Positions 9,174 to 18,465 of a DNA stretch of 33,721 bases are shown here, one piece after another. The translations under genes and the position numbers were made by a program. Every line of letters begins with the position of its first letter. The stretch's first letter is position 1. Source of the stretch: Thermoflexus hugenholtzii JAD2 (GTDB lineage Bacteria; Chloroflexota; Limnocylindria; Limnocylindrales; Limnocylindraceae). Location: the NCBI GenBank assembly GCA_945862225.1, contig CAMAXG010000005.1:1-33721 (forward strand), given 5' to 3'. The notes beneath the pieces are model-generated. The model did not search any database and had not been told where the DNA came from. It was given only the letters and a program-made list of their open reading frames with translations.

Positions 9174-10957
9174 ACACCCTCCCCCAGCGCAGCCGGTCGC
9201 AGATCAACAACGTGGACCTCAATCCGTGCAGTTCCACGATAGGTCCGTTGGGCTGTTCGCACGACGAGATCAATGGAGCTCCCCGCCAGCTGATCGGCAT
9301 CTGGCCGACCGAAGGCCATCGCCTCCACTGCCGCACCGTCCAACGAGAGGGTCAGGCGCGCGTGGCGGCCATCCCCCACCAGGCGCACCGCGGTGAGCGG
9401 GATGTCCCGCAGGAGGAAGGTGGGTTCGGGGTTCCCCATCCCCGTAGGCGCGAGGTGATCCGCGAGCGCGGCAAGGTCAATGGGAGAGCGGCTACCGGTC
9501 GGCGCGGCGAGATCCACCGTCAGCTCTGGTGTGCGCGCCTTCGCCTGACCGGCGCAGGTGGCACTGAGCCTTGGAAGGAGACCCTCCCACGCCTCGATTG
9601 CAAACGAGCAGCCTCCAGCGCCGTCGTGCCCACCATGGCGAATCAGTAGATCACTCGCCTCTTGCAGCGCCGCCGCGACACCGAACCCTTTCGGTGCGCG
9701 CACCGAGGCACGGAGCGGGGCACCGCTACCGTCGTCATGCGCCACCAGCGCCGGTCGCCCAGTCTCTTCGCTCAGTCGACCAGCGATCAACCCGATAAGT
9801 CCCACGGACCATGGGCCGCGCACAGCGACGAGTCCGTCGCCCAGGAATGCTCGCGCAGCATCGCGCGATGAGCCGACCACAAGGCCGAGCAGTGCTCTCG
9901 CCTCGTCGATCGCAGCCTTCGTCAACTCTTTTCGTTCAAGATTGATCCCCTCCAACAGCGTCGCAAGTTCCGCCGCTTCGGCTGGGTCATCAGTCGTCAG
10001 GAGTGCCAGCGCTGGTGCGGCGTCACCAATGCGTCCAGCGGCATTGATGCGTGGAGAGATCGTGAATCCCGACACTTCAGCGCGGTACGGCCCCTCGGCT
10101 CCAGCGGCGCGAAGGAGCGCGGCGATTCCAACCGGCATGGTGCCCGCACCATTCATCACCTTCAGTGCGGAGCGCACAATCACCCTGAACTCATTAGCAA
10201 CCGGAACCATATCGGCAATGCCACCAACCATTGCGAGCACGGAGAGCTCTGCCAAGAGCTCGCGACGCTGCGGATGATCGGCCAGGATCCCCTGCGCGAC
10301 CTTGAAGGCGAGTCCGCTACCTGCCAAGTGTGGGAACGGGTAGATTGAATCGGGCCGGTTCGGATTCACCAGCCAAGCCGCCTGCGCTGGCTCAGGTGGC
10401 ACCGCATGGTGATCAATGATGCCAACAAGAATCCCCGCTTCGAGTGCTTCCGCTACACGTGCGCGATCGGCAGTGCCGCAGTCCACCGCGAGGATCAGCT
10501 CAACTCCGTCTTCCAGTGCGGCGGCGATCGCCCCTTCCGGGATGCCGTGACCATCGCCGTCGCGTTGCGGGATGTACCCCTCAGCGATCGCGCCGATCGC
10601 GCGGAGGGCTCGGATCATGATCGCTGCGCCTGTCAGACCATCCGCATCAAAATCGCCGACCACAAGGACAGGCTCCCCCTCCTCGCCTGCGGCACGTAGG
10701 CGCGCAATCAGCCCCGTTGCATCGGGGAGGAGGTGCGGATCATGCAGGGTGCGGTCGTTGCGATCTAAAAATTGGCGCGCGCGGATCGGGTCAGCTAGGC
10801 CGCGGCTATGGAGGAGTGTCGCGAGCGAAAGGTGCAGGTTCTTGGGGATGAGCAGATCGGTAAAGAGTTGCAAGAGTTCTGGACTTACCTGAAGTTCGCC
10901 GTCGGCGGCAGGATGAAGGGTTGCGACCGGCTCCAGGCGCCAGGCCCGCGCTGGCAC
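9170..10957 (-). CDS. recJ: Single-stranded-DNA-specific exonuclease RecJ
   Basis: 'VLVVGDFDADGLTGAAIM', 'LILAVDCGT', 'VGIIDHHAVP', 'HLAGSGLAFKVAQ', 'RINAAGRIGDAAPAL', 'RHGGHDGAGGCSF'. Probable GTG start at 10957, just after the secF stop; the track ORF extends into secF. Confidence 0.95.
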   Translation of the reverse strand: MPARAWRLEPVATLHPAADGELQVSPELLQLFTDLLIPKNLHLSLATLLHSRGLADPIRARQFLDRNDRTLHDPHLLPDATGLIARLRAAGEEGEPVLVVGDFDADGLTGAAIMIRALRAIGAIAEGYIPQRDGDGHGIPEGAIAAALEDGVELILAVDCGTADRARVAEALEAGILVGIIDHHAVPPEPAQAAWLVNPNRPDSIYPFPHLAGSGLAFKVAQGILADHPQRRELLAELSVLAMVGGIADMVPVANEFRVIVRSALKVMNGAGTMPVGIAALLRAAGAEGPYRAEVSGFTISPRINAAGRIGDAAPALALLTTDDPAEAAELATLLEGINLERKELTKAAIDEARALLGLVVGSSRDAARAFLGDGLVAVRGPWSVGLIGLIAGRLSEETGRPALVAHDDGSGAPLRASVRAPKGFGVAAALQEASDLLIRHGGHDGAGGCSFAIEAWEGLLPRLSATCAGQAKARTPELTVDLAAPTGSRSPIDLAALADHLAPTGMGNPEPTFLLRDIPLTAVRLVGDGRHARLTLSLDGAAVEAMAFGRPDADQLAGSSIDLVVRTAQRTYRGTARIEVHVVDLRPAALGEGV

Positions 10958-10958
10958 C

Positions 10959-11915
10959 CTACGCCGTGCGGGTTCGAGCCGCTGCCGCCTTGCGTGCCTG
11001 CGCGCGCTCCTCCCACCAGACGAGCAGTGGGCTGGCGTTAAAGATTGACGAATAGGTGCCCGAGAGGATGCCGACAAAGAGGGTCAGCACAAACGTGCGG
11101 ATTGATCCCCCTGCAAAGACAAGCAGCGTCAGCAACGTGATCAGCACGGTTGCCGTCGTGTTGAACGAGCGACCAAGCGTCTGCACGATTGAGTGGTTGA
11201 CGATATCGCCGAATGGCGCACCAGCATGGCGAACGAGGTTTTCGCGGATGCGGTCAAACACCACAATGGTGTCGTGCACCGAGAAGCCGATGATCGTGAG
11301 CATGGCAGTCACAAAGAGGGCATCGATCTCAATCCCCGCAACCGTGCCGGCGATGGCGAAGAAGCCGACCGTCACGATGACGTCGTGGAGGAGTGCCGCA
11401 AGGGCCGCCAAACCGAATCGAAGGTTGCGGAAGCGATAAGTCATCCAGAGAAGAATGCCGATCGAGCCGAGCACGACGAGGAGGAGCGCCTGCTGTGTGA
11501 GGTCTTGGCTGATCACGGGGCCGACCGTAGAGACCGATCCCTCCTCAGCGATCGGTCCGATCGCGGCAACTACCGCTTCGCGAATGGCCTGGAGCTCGGC
11601 ACCAGCGTTATCGATCTGGTCTTGGCCAAGCTGTAGATCGAGCGGCTTCGTGCGCACGATCAAGAAGCCGGTACCAGCCTCTGTCACGGTTGCCTCTTCG
11701 TGGCCAGCGCTGGCAACCGCAGCCTGCACCACGAGAGGATCAGCTGGGCTCTCTGGGCGGAACTCCCAAATGGTGCCGCCCGTGTAGTCGATGGAAAACT
11801 TCAGTCCGATGGAGCCGCCCGAGAACGGGGTTGCCAGCGTAAAGAACAGTCCTGGAATCGTGATGAGGAGCGAGAAGAGGAAGAACCAACGCTTGCGCGC
11901 AATGATCTTATCCAT
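10959..11915 (-). CDS. secF: Protein translocase subunit SecF
   Basis: 'FSIDYTGGTIWEF', 'GFSVHDTIVVFDRIRENL', 'NHSIVQTLGRSFNTTATVLITLLTLLVFAG'. Confidence 0.96.
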   Translation of the reverse strand: MDKIIARKRWFFLFSLLITIPGLFFTLATPFSGGSIGLKFSIDYTGGTIWEFRPESPADPLVVQAAVASAGHEEATVTEAGTGFLIVRTKPLDLQLGQDQIDNAGAELQAIREAVVAAIGPIAEEGSVSTVGPVISQDLTQQALLLVVLGSIGILLWMTYRFRNLRFGLAALAALLHDVIVTVGFFAIAGTVAGIEIDALFVTAMLTIIGFSVHDTIVVFDRIRENLVRHAGAPFGDIVNHSIVQTLGRSFNTTATVLITLLTLLVFAGGSIRTFVLTLFVGILSGTYSSIFNASPLLVWWEERAQARKAAAARTRTA

Positions 11916-13296
11916 TGATTACCCCCCGATCGAGTGTGTCTAGGTCACCCTTCGCCACGCCGTAGAGATATGGCGAGGAGAAGCGCTTCCGGGCGATGAC
12001 AGAACGCAAGATCAGCCGCGTCACGGTAACGGCGGTAAACAGCGAGCAGAGCACGCCGATGATGAGGACCAGGGCGAAGCCCTTGATGGTTGACGAGCCG
12101 AAGTAGAAGAGGATGAACGCCGTAATCAAGCTGGAGACGTTTGAGTCAAGAATGGAGTTCCATGCTCGGCTGAATCCAGCCTCGACGGCAGGAACGATCC
12201 CCTTCCCAATGCGCAGCTCCTCTTTGGTGCGCTCAAAGATCAGAATGTTCGCGTCCACCGCCATACCGATGGAGAGCACGAAGCCAGCAATGCCGGCGAG
12301 CGTCAACGTGACGGGGACAAGCCGGAAGATCGCCAAGACGATAATCACGTAGAAGACGAGGGCGACACTAGCCACGGCACCCGCAAGTCGATAGTGCAAG
12401 AGCATGAAGAGGAAGACGAGCAAGATGCCGACGGCGCCAGCGAAGAGCGCTTGGCCGAGGAACGAGGCGCCAAGGGTCGCCCTCACATCGGTGACGCCAA
12501 TCTCTGCGATCGGGAACGGGAGGGAGCCGAACTTCAAGATGGTGACGAGGTTCGCCGCTTCGTCTACGGCGAAGCCAGCCGCGCCAGGACCCGAGATCTG
12601 TGCCTCGCCGCCCGTGATGGCACTCTGAATGTACGGCGCTGACTTCACGGCACCGTCGAGAACGATCGCAAAGTAGGAGCCGATGTTTGCCTTCGTCCAG
12701 GTGGCAAAGAGCTCTGAGCCCTCCGACTTCAACTTGAACGAGACGACCCTCCGCCCGGTCTCATCAATTTGTACGGCCGATGATTCAATCTGGTCGCCGG
12801 AGAAGAGCGGCTTCAGGGTGGTGTCGCTGAGCGTCTCACCCTCACCAGGTACCGGCTTTACGCCGTCGGTAGGCTGGCCCGTCGCGGTGTTAAAGAAGCC
12901 GTAGACCTCGCGCGGAAGCGGCACAAGATCAAGTCGACCGGTTGTGCCAAGCAGGGCGCGGATGGAGTCAGGATTCGTGACGCCAGGCAACTCGACGACG
13001 ATTCGGTCGGTCCCCTGCGTCTGTACGAGCGGCTCAGAGACGCCAGTGCTGTTGACGCGGCGCTCGATGATGTCGCGGATGGTGGCGAGATCGGCAGCGG
13101 TGGCGCTGACGCCGTCAACGGGCTGCACCTGATATTCCACGCGAAGTCCGCCACGAAGGTCGAGGCCAAGCTTGGTCTCAATCGGACGTGTGCCACCAGC
13201 TGTGCCGCTTGCAGGAAGGCTGAGATTTGGGAGTAGGTCAATAGCCAGCGCCAGAAGCGCTGTAGCCAAGATCAGGTACGGGGTGAACTTACGCAT
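11908..13296 (-). CDS. secD: Protein translocase subunit SecD
   Basis: 'LGLDLRGGLRVEYQV', 'IIERRVNSTGVSEPLVQTQGTDRIVVELPGV', 'SIGMAVDANILIFERTKEEL'. Confidence 0.97.
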   Translation of the reverse strand: MRKFTPYLILATALLALAIDLLPNLSLPASGTAGGTRPIETKLGLDLRGGLRVEYQVQPVDGVSATAADLATIRDIIERRVNSTGVSEPLVQTQGTDRIVVELPGVTNPDSIRALLGTTGRLDLVPLPREVYGFFNTATGQPTDGVKPVPGEGETLSDTTLKPLFSGDQIESSAVQIDETGRRVVSFKLKSEGSELFATWTKANIGSYFAIVLDGAVKSAPYIQSAITGGEAQISGPGAAGFAVDEAANLVTILKFGSLPFPIAEIGVTDVRATLGASFLGQALFAGAVGILLVFLFMLLHYRLAGAVASVALVFYVIIVLAIFRLVPVTLTLAGIAGFVLSIGMAVDANILIFERTKEELRIGKGIVPAVEAGFSRAWNSILDSNVSSLITAFILFYFGSSTIKGFALVLIIGVLCSLFTAVTVTRLILRSVIARKRFSSPYLYGVAKGDLDTLDRGVING

Positions 13297-13333
13297 TGCG
13301 GAGAATCCTAGCAGGGGGGCGCGTCAGCCCCGT

Positions 13334-15217
13334 TCAGCCGCGATCTGCGCCGAGGGCCGTCAGGATCCGTGCGGCAAGAGCCTGATCTACCCCTGGAACC
13401 TCGGTGAGCGCTTCGACGGGCGCCGCGGCGATCCCCGCGGCTGAGCCGAACCTGCGCAGGAGCGCCTTCCGCTTCGTTGGGCCGAGCCCGCGGATGCCGT
13501 CGAGCCGGCTCGCTGTCGCCGCCCGACTTCGCAACGTGCGGTGATACCCGATGGCAAAACGATGGGCCTCGTCGCGCAGCCGCTGCAAGAGGCGTAGCCC
13601 AGGATCGGTGGCGGGGAGAAGGATCGGCGCGGAGGCGCCGCGCAGCCAGAGCTCTTCGCGCTCCTTGGCGAGGCCAACGAGTGGGATCGTTAAACCTGCG
13701 GCATCAAGAACCGCCGCCGCAGCAGAGACTTGTCCTCGACCACCATCAATGACGAGAAGATCAGGAAGGCTCCAAGCGCGTGACTCGGCCTCACCGTTTC
13801 GTTGTGTCCCATCCGCCACGGAGCGAGCGAAGCGGCGCGTGAGCGCTTCGGCGTGCGCCGCGAAATCGTCCTGCCCGGTCACGCCCTTGATGCGGAAACG
13901 GCGGTACTCCTTCGGCGCCAGCTGACCCTCTTGCGCAACGGTCAGCGACGAGACGGTGAACGCCCCCTGAATAGTGCTCACGTCGACGCACTCAATACGC
14001 GCTGGGGAGGCGTCAAGGTGGAGCGCGACGGAGAGTGCTGAGAGCGCAGCGTCGGCACGCTCACGATCGGCGTCCTCTTCGGCCTCGCGACGAATGAGCC
14101 ACTCCTCTGCGTTGCGCTCAGCCAGCCGCACGATGCGCGCACGATCGCCGCGCTGCGGCACCCGCATCTCAACGCGACCCTCTCGGCGCGCCGAGAGGAA
14201 CTCAAGGATCTCCGGGTCACTCAGCTCTGTCGCCGTCGCGATCGACGGTGGAATCTCCCCTGCGCGCGCGTAGTAGCTCGCGGCAAACCCTGCGAGGAGC
14301 TCTGCATCACCGGAATCCCCAGCCTCTACTCGGTGCACATCACGACCAACCAGCGCTGAATCGCGGATTTGGAAGCAGGCGATGGCGACGTGGCGCCCGT
14401 GTCGAGCGATCCCCAGCACATCTTCATCCGCTCGCCCTGAGGTCGGCACCTTCTGCTCGTCAAACGTTGTCTCCAGGGAGAGCACCGCATCACGAATGCG
14501 CGCGGCATCTTCAAACGCTTCGCGCTCGGCAGCAGACTCCATTCGTGTTTGAAGCATGGTGATTGCGGCGCGGGAACGACCGCCGAGGAAGAGTTGTACC
14601 CCGTCGATCTCACGCTGGTAGTCAGCGACTGGAATGTTTCCGAGGCAGGGTCCTTGGCAGCGCTTCAAGTCATAGAGCAGGCAGGGGCGCTCGAGTGCAC
14701 GCTCCATCGGCTTGATCGCAATTTCGCAGGTACGAAATTGAAAGAGACGCTTGATCGCCTCCATGGCAGCATTTACCGAACCTGGTGTGGTGTACGGCCC
14801 GAAATAGCGCGAGCCATCGCGCACGAGGCGGCGCGTGCGCTCCACGCGAGGATACGGATCTGCGGTGACCCGAATGTATGGGTAGCTGCGATCGTCGCGA
14901 AGACGGATGTTGTACTTGGGGAGATGCCGCCGCACGAGTGTGGCCTCGAGGAGCAGCGCCTCTTTCGTGGAATCGGTGACCGTCCAGTCGAGAGTGGCAA
15001 CCTCTGCGATCGCGTCGCGAATGCGATGCGCACCCGGCTCCCCTCCCGCCTGCCAGTAGCTGCGAACGCGCTGGGTAAGGTGTGTCGCTTTGCCGACGTA
15101 GATGATCTTCCCTGCGCTATCCGAGAAGAGATAGACACCGGGTGCGTCGGGGAGCACCTTCAGCGCCGCTGCGATCGCGTCAGGGACACTCGGTGCAGGG
15201 AGGCGTTCAGGCGCCAT
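13334..15217 (-). CDS. uvrC: Excinuclease ABC subunit C
   Basis: GIY-YIG 'PGVYLFSDSAGKIIYVGKATHLTQRVRSYW', 'CLLYDLKRCQGPCLG', UVR motif, 'IECVDVSTIQGAFTV', C-terminal HhH 'LDGIRGLGPTKRKALLRRFGS'. Start is MAPERL at 15217 or GTG at 15238. Confidence 0.97.
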   Translation of the reverse strand: MAPERLPAPSVPDAIAAALKVLPDAPGVYLFSDSAGKIIYVGKATHLTQRVRSYWQAGGEPGAHRIRDAIAEVATLDWTVTDSTKEALLLEATLVRRHLPKYNIRLRDDRSYPYIRVTADPYPRVERTRRLVRDGSRYFGPYTTPGSVNAAMEAIKRLFQFRTCEIAIKPMERALERPCLLYDLKRCQGPCLGNIPVADYQREIDGVQLFLGGRSRAAITMLQTRMESAAEREAFEDAARIRDAVLSLETTFDEQKVPTSGRADEDVLGIARHGRHVAIACFQIRDSALVGRDVHRVEAGDSGDAELLAGFAASYYARAGEIPPSIATATELSDPEILEFLSARREGRVEMRVPQRGDRARIVRLAERNAEEWLIRREAEEDADRERADAALSALSVALHLDASPARIECVDVSTIQGAFTVSSLTVAQEGQLAPKEYRRFRIKGVTGQDDFAAHAEALTRRFARSVADGTQRNGEAESRAWSLPDLLVIDGGRGQVSAAAAVLDAAGLTIPLVGLAKEREELWLRGASAPILLPATDPGLRLLQRLRDEAHRFAIGYHRTLRSRAATASRLDGIRGLGPTKRKALLRRFGSAAGIAAAPVEALTEVPGVDQALAARILTALGADRG

Positions 15218-15554
15218 CGCGCGACCCGACTCGACCACGGAGTGCCTCTCGGCGATTCAAGATGCGCAGGATCTCATCGAGCGCTTCGCGGAGTTCAATC
15301 ACCGCCTCGCCAGAGGCGACATCAGCAAGGCCATCCCCTGGGCCCAGGGCGGCACGAACGGCAACAACACCCTTGCGCAGGGCGGCACCGTGCGCGTCGC
15401 GAAGCTGCGTGGTCCAGGCGCGGTACGGCAGGAATCTAGCGCGGGCACGCTCATCAACGAGTTCATCAAGGATGCGCTCAAGGAGTTGGGCCGCGCGGAG
15501 GCCAGCCTGATCAAGTGAGGGGTCGGCGTGTCGAGGGAGCTGGGGCTCAGCCAT
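15207..15554 (-). CDS. Uncharacterised 115-aa protein encoded between uvrA and uvrC
   Basis: ATG 2 nt after the uvrA stop with a GGAG SD-like sequence just upstream (CTGGAGTAGCGATG). The end overlaps the uvrC start. No recognised family. Confidence 0.65.
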   Translation of the reverse strand: MAEPQLPRHADPSLDQAGLRAAQLLERILDELVDERARARFLPYRAWTTQLRDAHGAALRKGVVAVRAALGPGDGLADVASGEAVIELREALDEILRILNRREALRGRVGSRDGA

Positions 15555-15556
15555 CG

Positions 15557-18463
15557 CTACTCCAGCGAGTGGATCGGCTCGCCCTTCAACGCAAGGGCGA
15601 GATAGCGACCGGTATGGCTGCGCTTCACCTTTGCAACCTGCTCAGGTGTCCCCTCTGCAATAAGTTCCCCACCGCGGCTCCCGCCATCTGGCCCAAGGTC
15701 AATCACCCAGTCCGCAGTCTTGATCACATCAAGGTTGTGCTCGATCACGATGACGCTGTTGCCACCATCCACAAGGCGATGCAGCACGTGCAGCAGTCGT
15801 TCGACATCGGCGAAGTGCAGCCCCGTGGTCGGCTCGTCGAGGATGTACATCGTGCGTCCGGTTGAACGACGGGCGAGCTCCGTAGCCAGCTTGATGCGCT
15901 GCGCCTCACCACCCGAGAGCGTTGTCGCCGCTTGGCCGAGACGTAGGTAGCCGAGACCAACCTCGCTCAACGTCTTCAGGCGGTTGCGAATCGCTGGGAC
16001 GGCTGAGAAGCGCTCGAGGGCATCCTCCACCTGCAGCTCTAGGACATCGGCGATCGTCATCCCCTTCCAGGTCACCTCGAGCGCCTCGCGGTTGTAGCGC
16101 TTCCCCTGGCACGTTTCACAGGGCACGTACACGTCGGGGAGGAACTGCATCTCGATCTGCAAGATGCCGTCGCCCGAGCAGGTCTCGCAGCGGCCGCCCT
16201 TGACGTTGAAGGAGAAGCGCCCCGCCGCGTATCCGCGGAGACGTGCCTCTTGCGTCGCGGCGAAGAGCTCACGGATCGGCGTAAAGAGGCCGACGTAGGT
16301 CGCAGGGTTTGAGCGGGGCGTGCGACCAATTGGGCTCTGATCGATTTCGATCACCTTGTCGATCTCGTCGAGGCCCGTGACGCGATCGTGTGCCCCTGGC
16401 CGCTCCTTGGCTCCGTGCAACCTGCGCGCGAGTGCCTTCTGCAGGATGTCGGTGACGAGGGTGCTCTTGCCACTTCCAGAGACACCGGTCACGGCAACGA
16501 ATTCGCCGAGCGGGAAGGCAACATCGAGCTCGCGGAGATTATGCTCGCGCGCCCCCTTAACCGTGATCGCTTTACCGCTCCCCTTACGGCGCGTCTTCGG
16601 CACCGCTACTGCGCGGTCACCACGAAGGTAGGCACCAGTGATGGAGTCTTTCGCCGCGAGGAGATCCTTGAACGTGCCGTTCGAAATCAGGCGGCCGCCC
16701 AACTCTCCTGCACCGGGTCCAATATCAACGACCCAATCGGCGGTACGAATCGTCTCTTCGTCATGCTCCACCACGAGCACCGTATTGCCGAGGTCGCGCA
16801 GTCGAATGAGCGTGGCGATCAGACGCGCGTTGTCGCGCTGGTGCAAGCCGATGGAAGGCTCATCCAGGATGTAGAGGACGCCGACCAGCCGTGAGCCGAT
16901 CTGCGTTGCCAAGCGAATGCGCTGCGCCTCGCCCCCAGAGAGCGTGGTTGCCGAGCGATCCACTGTGAGGTAGTCAAGACCAACGTCGACGAGGAAGCCG
17001 GCGCGCTCGCTGATCTCCTTGATGACCGCCTTGGCGATTGTTCGTTCGCGTTCACCGAGCGCCTTCGGCAGCGCGTTGATCCATGGCACCAGTTCGCCGA
17101 TCGGCATGGAGGCCACTTCGGCAATGTTTCGTCCGTCTACACGGACGGCGAGAATTTCGGGCTTCAGGCGGCGGCCCTTGCAGTCGGGGCAGGGCCTGCT
17201 GACCATGTAGCGCTCGATCTCCACGCGCACCAGCTCAGAGTCTGTCTCTTTGTGTCGACGCTCAAGGTTCGCGATGATTCCTTCGAACGCGGCCTTGTAG
17301 GTGTTGGTGTAGCTTGAGTTCTCGTACGTAACCGTGTAGCGATCCTCACGCTCGGCGTGCAGCAGGTAGTCGAGTGCACCTTTTGGCAGGTCGCCCAGTG
17401 GCGTCTTCGGGTTCCACTTGTTCGCCTTCATCGCTGCAGTGACGACTTTCAAGTACCAGCTCCCCTCTGGCGAGCGCGACCACGGGATCAGGCCGCCGGT
17501 GAGCACCGACTTCTCCGGATCGATCACGCGCTCCTCATCAACCTCCAGGCGGAATCCAAGACCCGTACAGGTTTCACATGCACCATGTGGGGAGTTGAAG
17601 CTGAACGAACGCGGCTGCAGGTCGTCGACCACCGTTCCGTCGTAGGCGCAACCGAGCTTCTCGCTGAAGAGTCGCTCCTCAAAGGCTGGCTTCTCCTTCT
17701 CGGCAGGTGCTGGGGCAACGATCGCGAGTCCCTCGCCCAGTTTGATCGCCGTCTCCACAGAGTCGGCGAGCCGGCTTCGATCAGGGATCGGAAGTGGCTT
17801 CCCCTTCTCGTCTACGGGGTGCTGGACAACAAAGCGATCGACGATGACTTCAATGGAGTGGCGCTTCTTCTTGTCGAGCTTCGGTAGATCGTCGGCGCTA
17901 AGGTCGTACTGCACTCCGTCCACGCGCACGCGGCTGAACCCCGACTTTCGCGCCGCCTCGTACATGCGCTCCCCCTCACTCTTGCGATCGCGCAGGAGTG
18001 GACCGAGCACGAGGATGCGTGTGCCGTCGGGGAGCTTGAGGATCTCTTCAACGATCTGGTCAAGTGAGACGCGGCTGATTGGGCGGTCGCACTTTGGGCA
18101 GTGTGGGGTGCCGGCGCGCGCGTAGAGGAGCCGGAAGTGATCCCAGATCTCGGTGATCGTGCCGACGGTTGAACGTGGATTGCGCGACGAGCCCTTCTGG
18201 TCAATGGAGATGGCTGGCGAGAGCCCGTCAATGGAGTCAACGTCGGGCTTCTCCATCTGCCCAAGGAACTGGCGAGCATATGCGGAGAGGCTCTCGACAT
18301 AGCGACGCTGACCTTCGGCGTAGATGGTGTCGAAGGCGAGGCTCGACTTGCCTGAGCCGGAGATGCCGGTGACGACGACAAGCTGGTCGCGTGGAATGTC
18401 GAGGTCAATCCCCTTCAGGTTGTGCTCACGGGCGCCGCGAACGGAGATCTTGTTCTGTCCCAC
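15557..18463 (-). CDS. uvrA: Excinuclease ABC subunit A
   Basis: '[41 protein letters not shown]', zinc motifs 'CPKCDRP' and 'CETCSGDG', two signature motifs '[13 protein letters not shown]' and '[13 protein letters not shown]'. Confidence 0.99.
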   Translation of the reverse strand: MGQNKISVRGAREHNLKGIDLDIPRDQLVVVTGISGSGKSSLAFDTIYAEGQRRYVESLSAYARQFLGQMEKPDVDSIDGLSPAISIDQKGSSRNPRSTVGTITEIWDHFRLLYARAGTPHCPKCDRPISRVSLDQIVEEILKLPDGTRILVLGPLLRDRKSEGERMYEAARKSGFSRVRVDGVQYDLSADDLPKLDKKKRHSIEVIVDRFVVQHPVDEKGKPLPIPDRSRLADSVETAIKLGEGLAIVAPAPAEKEKPAFEERLFSEKLGCAYDGTVVDDLQPRSFSFNSPHGACETCTGLGFRLEVDEERVIDPEKSVLTGGLIPWSRSPEGSWYLKVVTAAMKANKWNPKTPLGDLPKGALDYLLHAEREDRYTVTYENSSYTNTYKAAFEGIIANLERRHKETDSELVRVEIERYMVSRPCPDCKGRRLKPEILAVRVDGRNIAEVASMPIGELVPWINALPKALGERERTIAKAVIKEISERAGFLVDVGLDYLTVDRSATTLSGGEAQRIRLATQIGSRLVGVLYILDEPSIGLHQRDNARLIATLIRLRDLGNTVLVVEHDEETIRTADWVVDIGPGAGELGGRLISNGTFKDLLAAKDSITGAYLRGDRAVAVPKTRRKGSGKAITVKGAREHNLRELDVAFPLGEFVAVTGVSGSGKSTLVTDILQKALARRLHGAKERPGAHDRVTGLDEIDKVIEIDQSPIGRTPRSNPATYVGLFTPIRELFAATQEARLRGYAAGRFSFNVKGGRCETCSGDGILQIEMQFLPDVYVPCETCQGKRYNREALEVTWKGMTIADVLELQVEDALERFSAVPAIRNRLKTLSEVGLGYLRLGQAATTLSGGEAQRIKLATELARRSTGRTMYILDEPTTGLHFADVERLLHVLHRLVDGGNSVIVIEHNLDVIKTADWVIDLGPDGGSRGGELIAEGTPEQVAKVKRSHTGRYLALALKGEPIHSLE

Positions 18464-18465
18464 AA

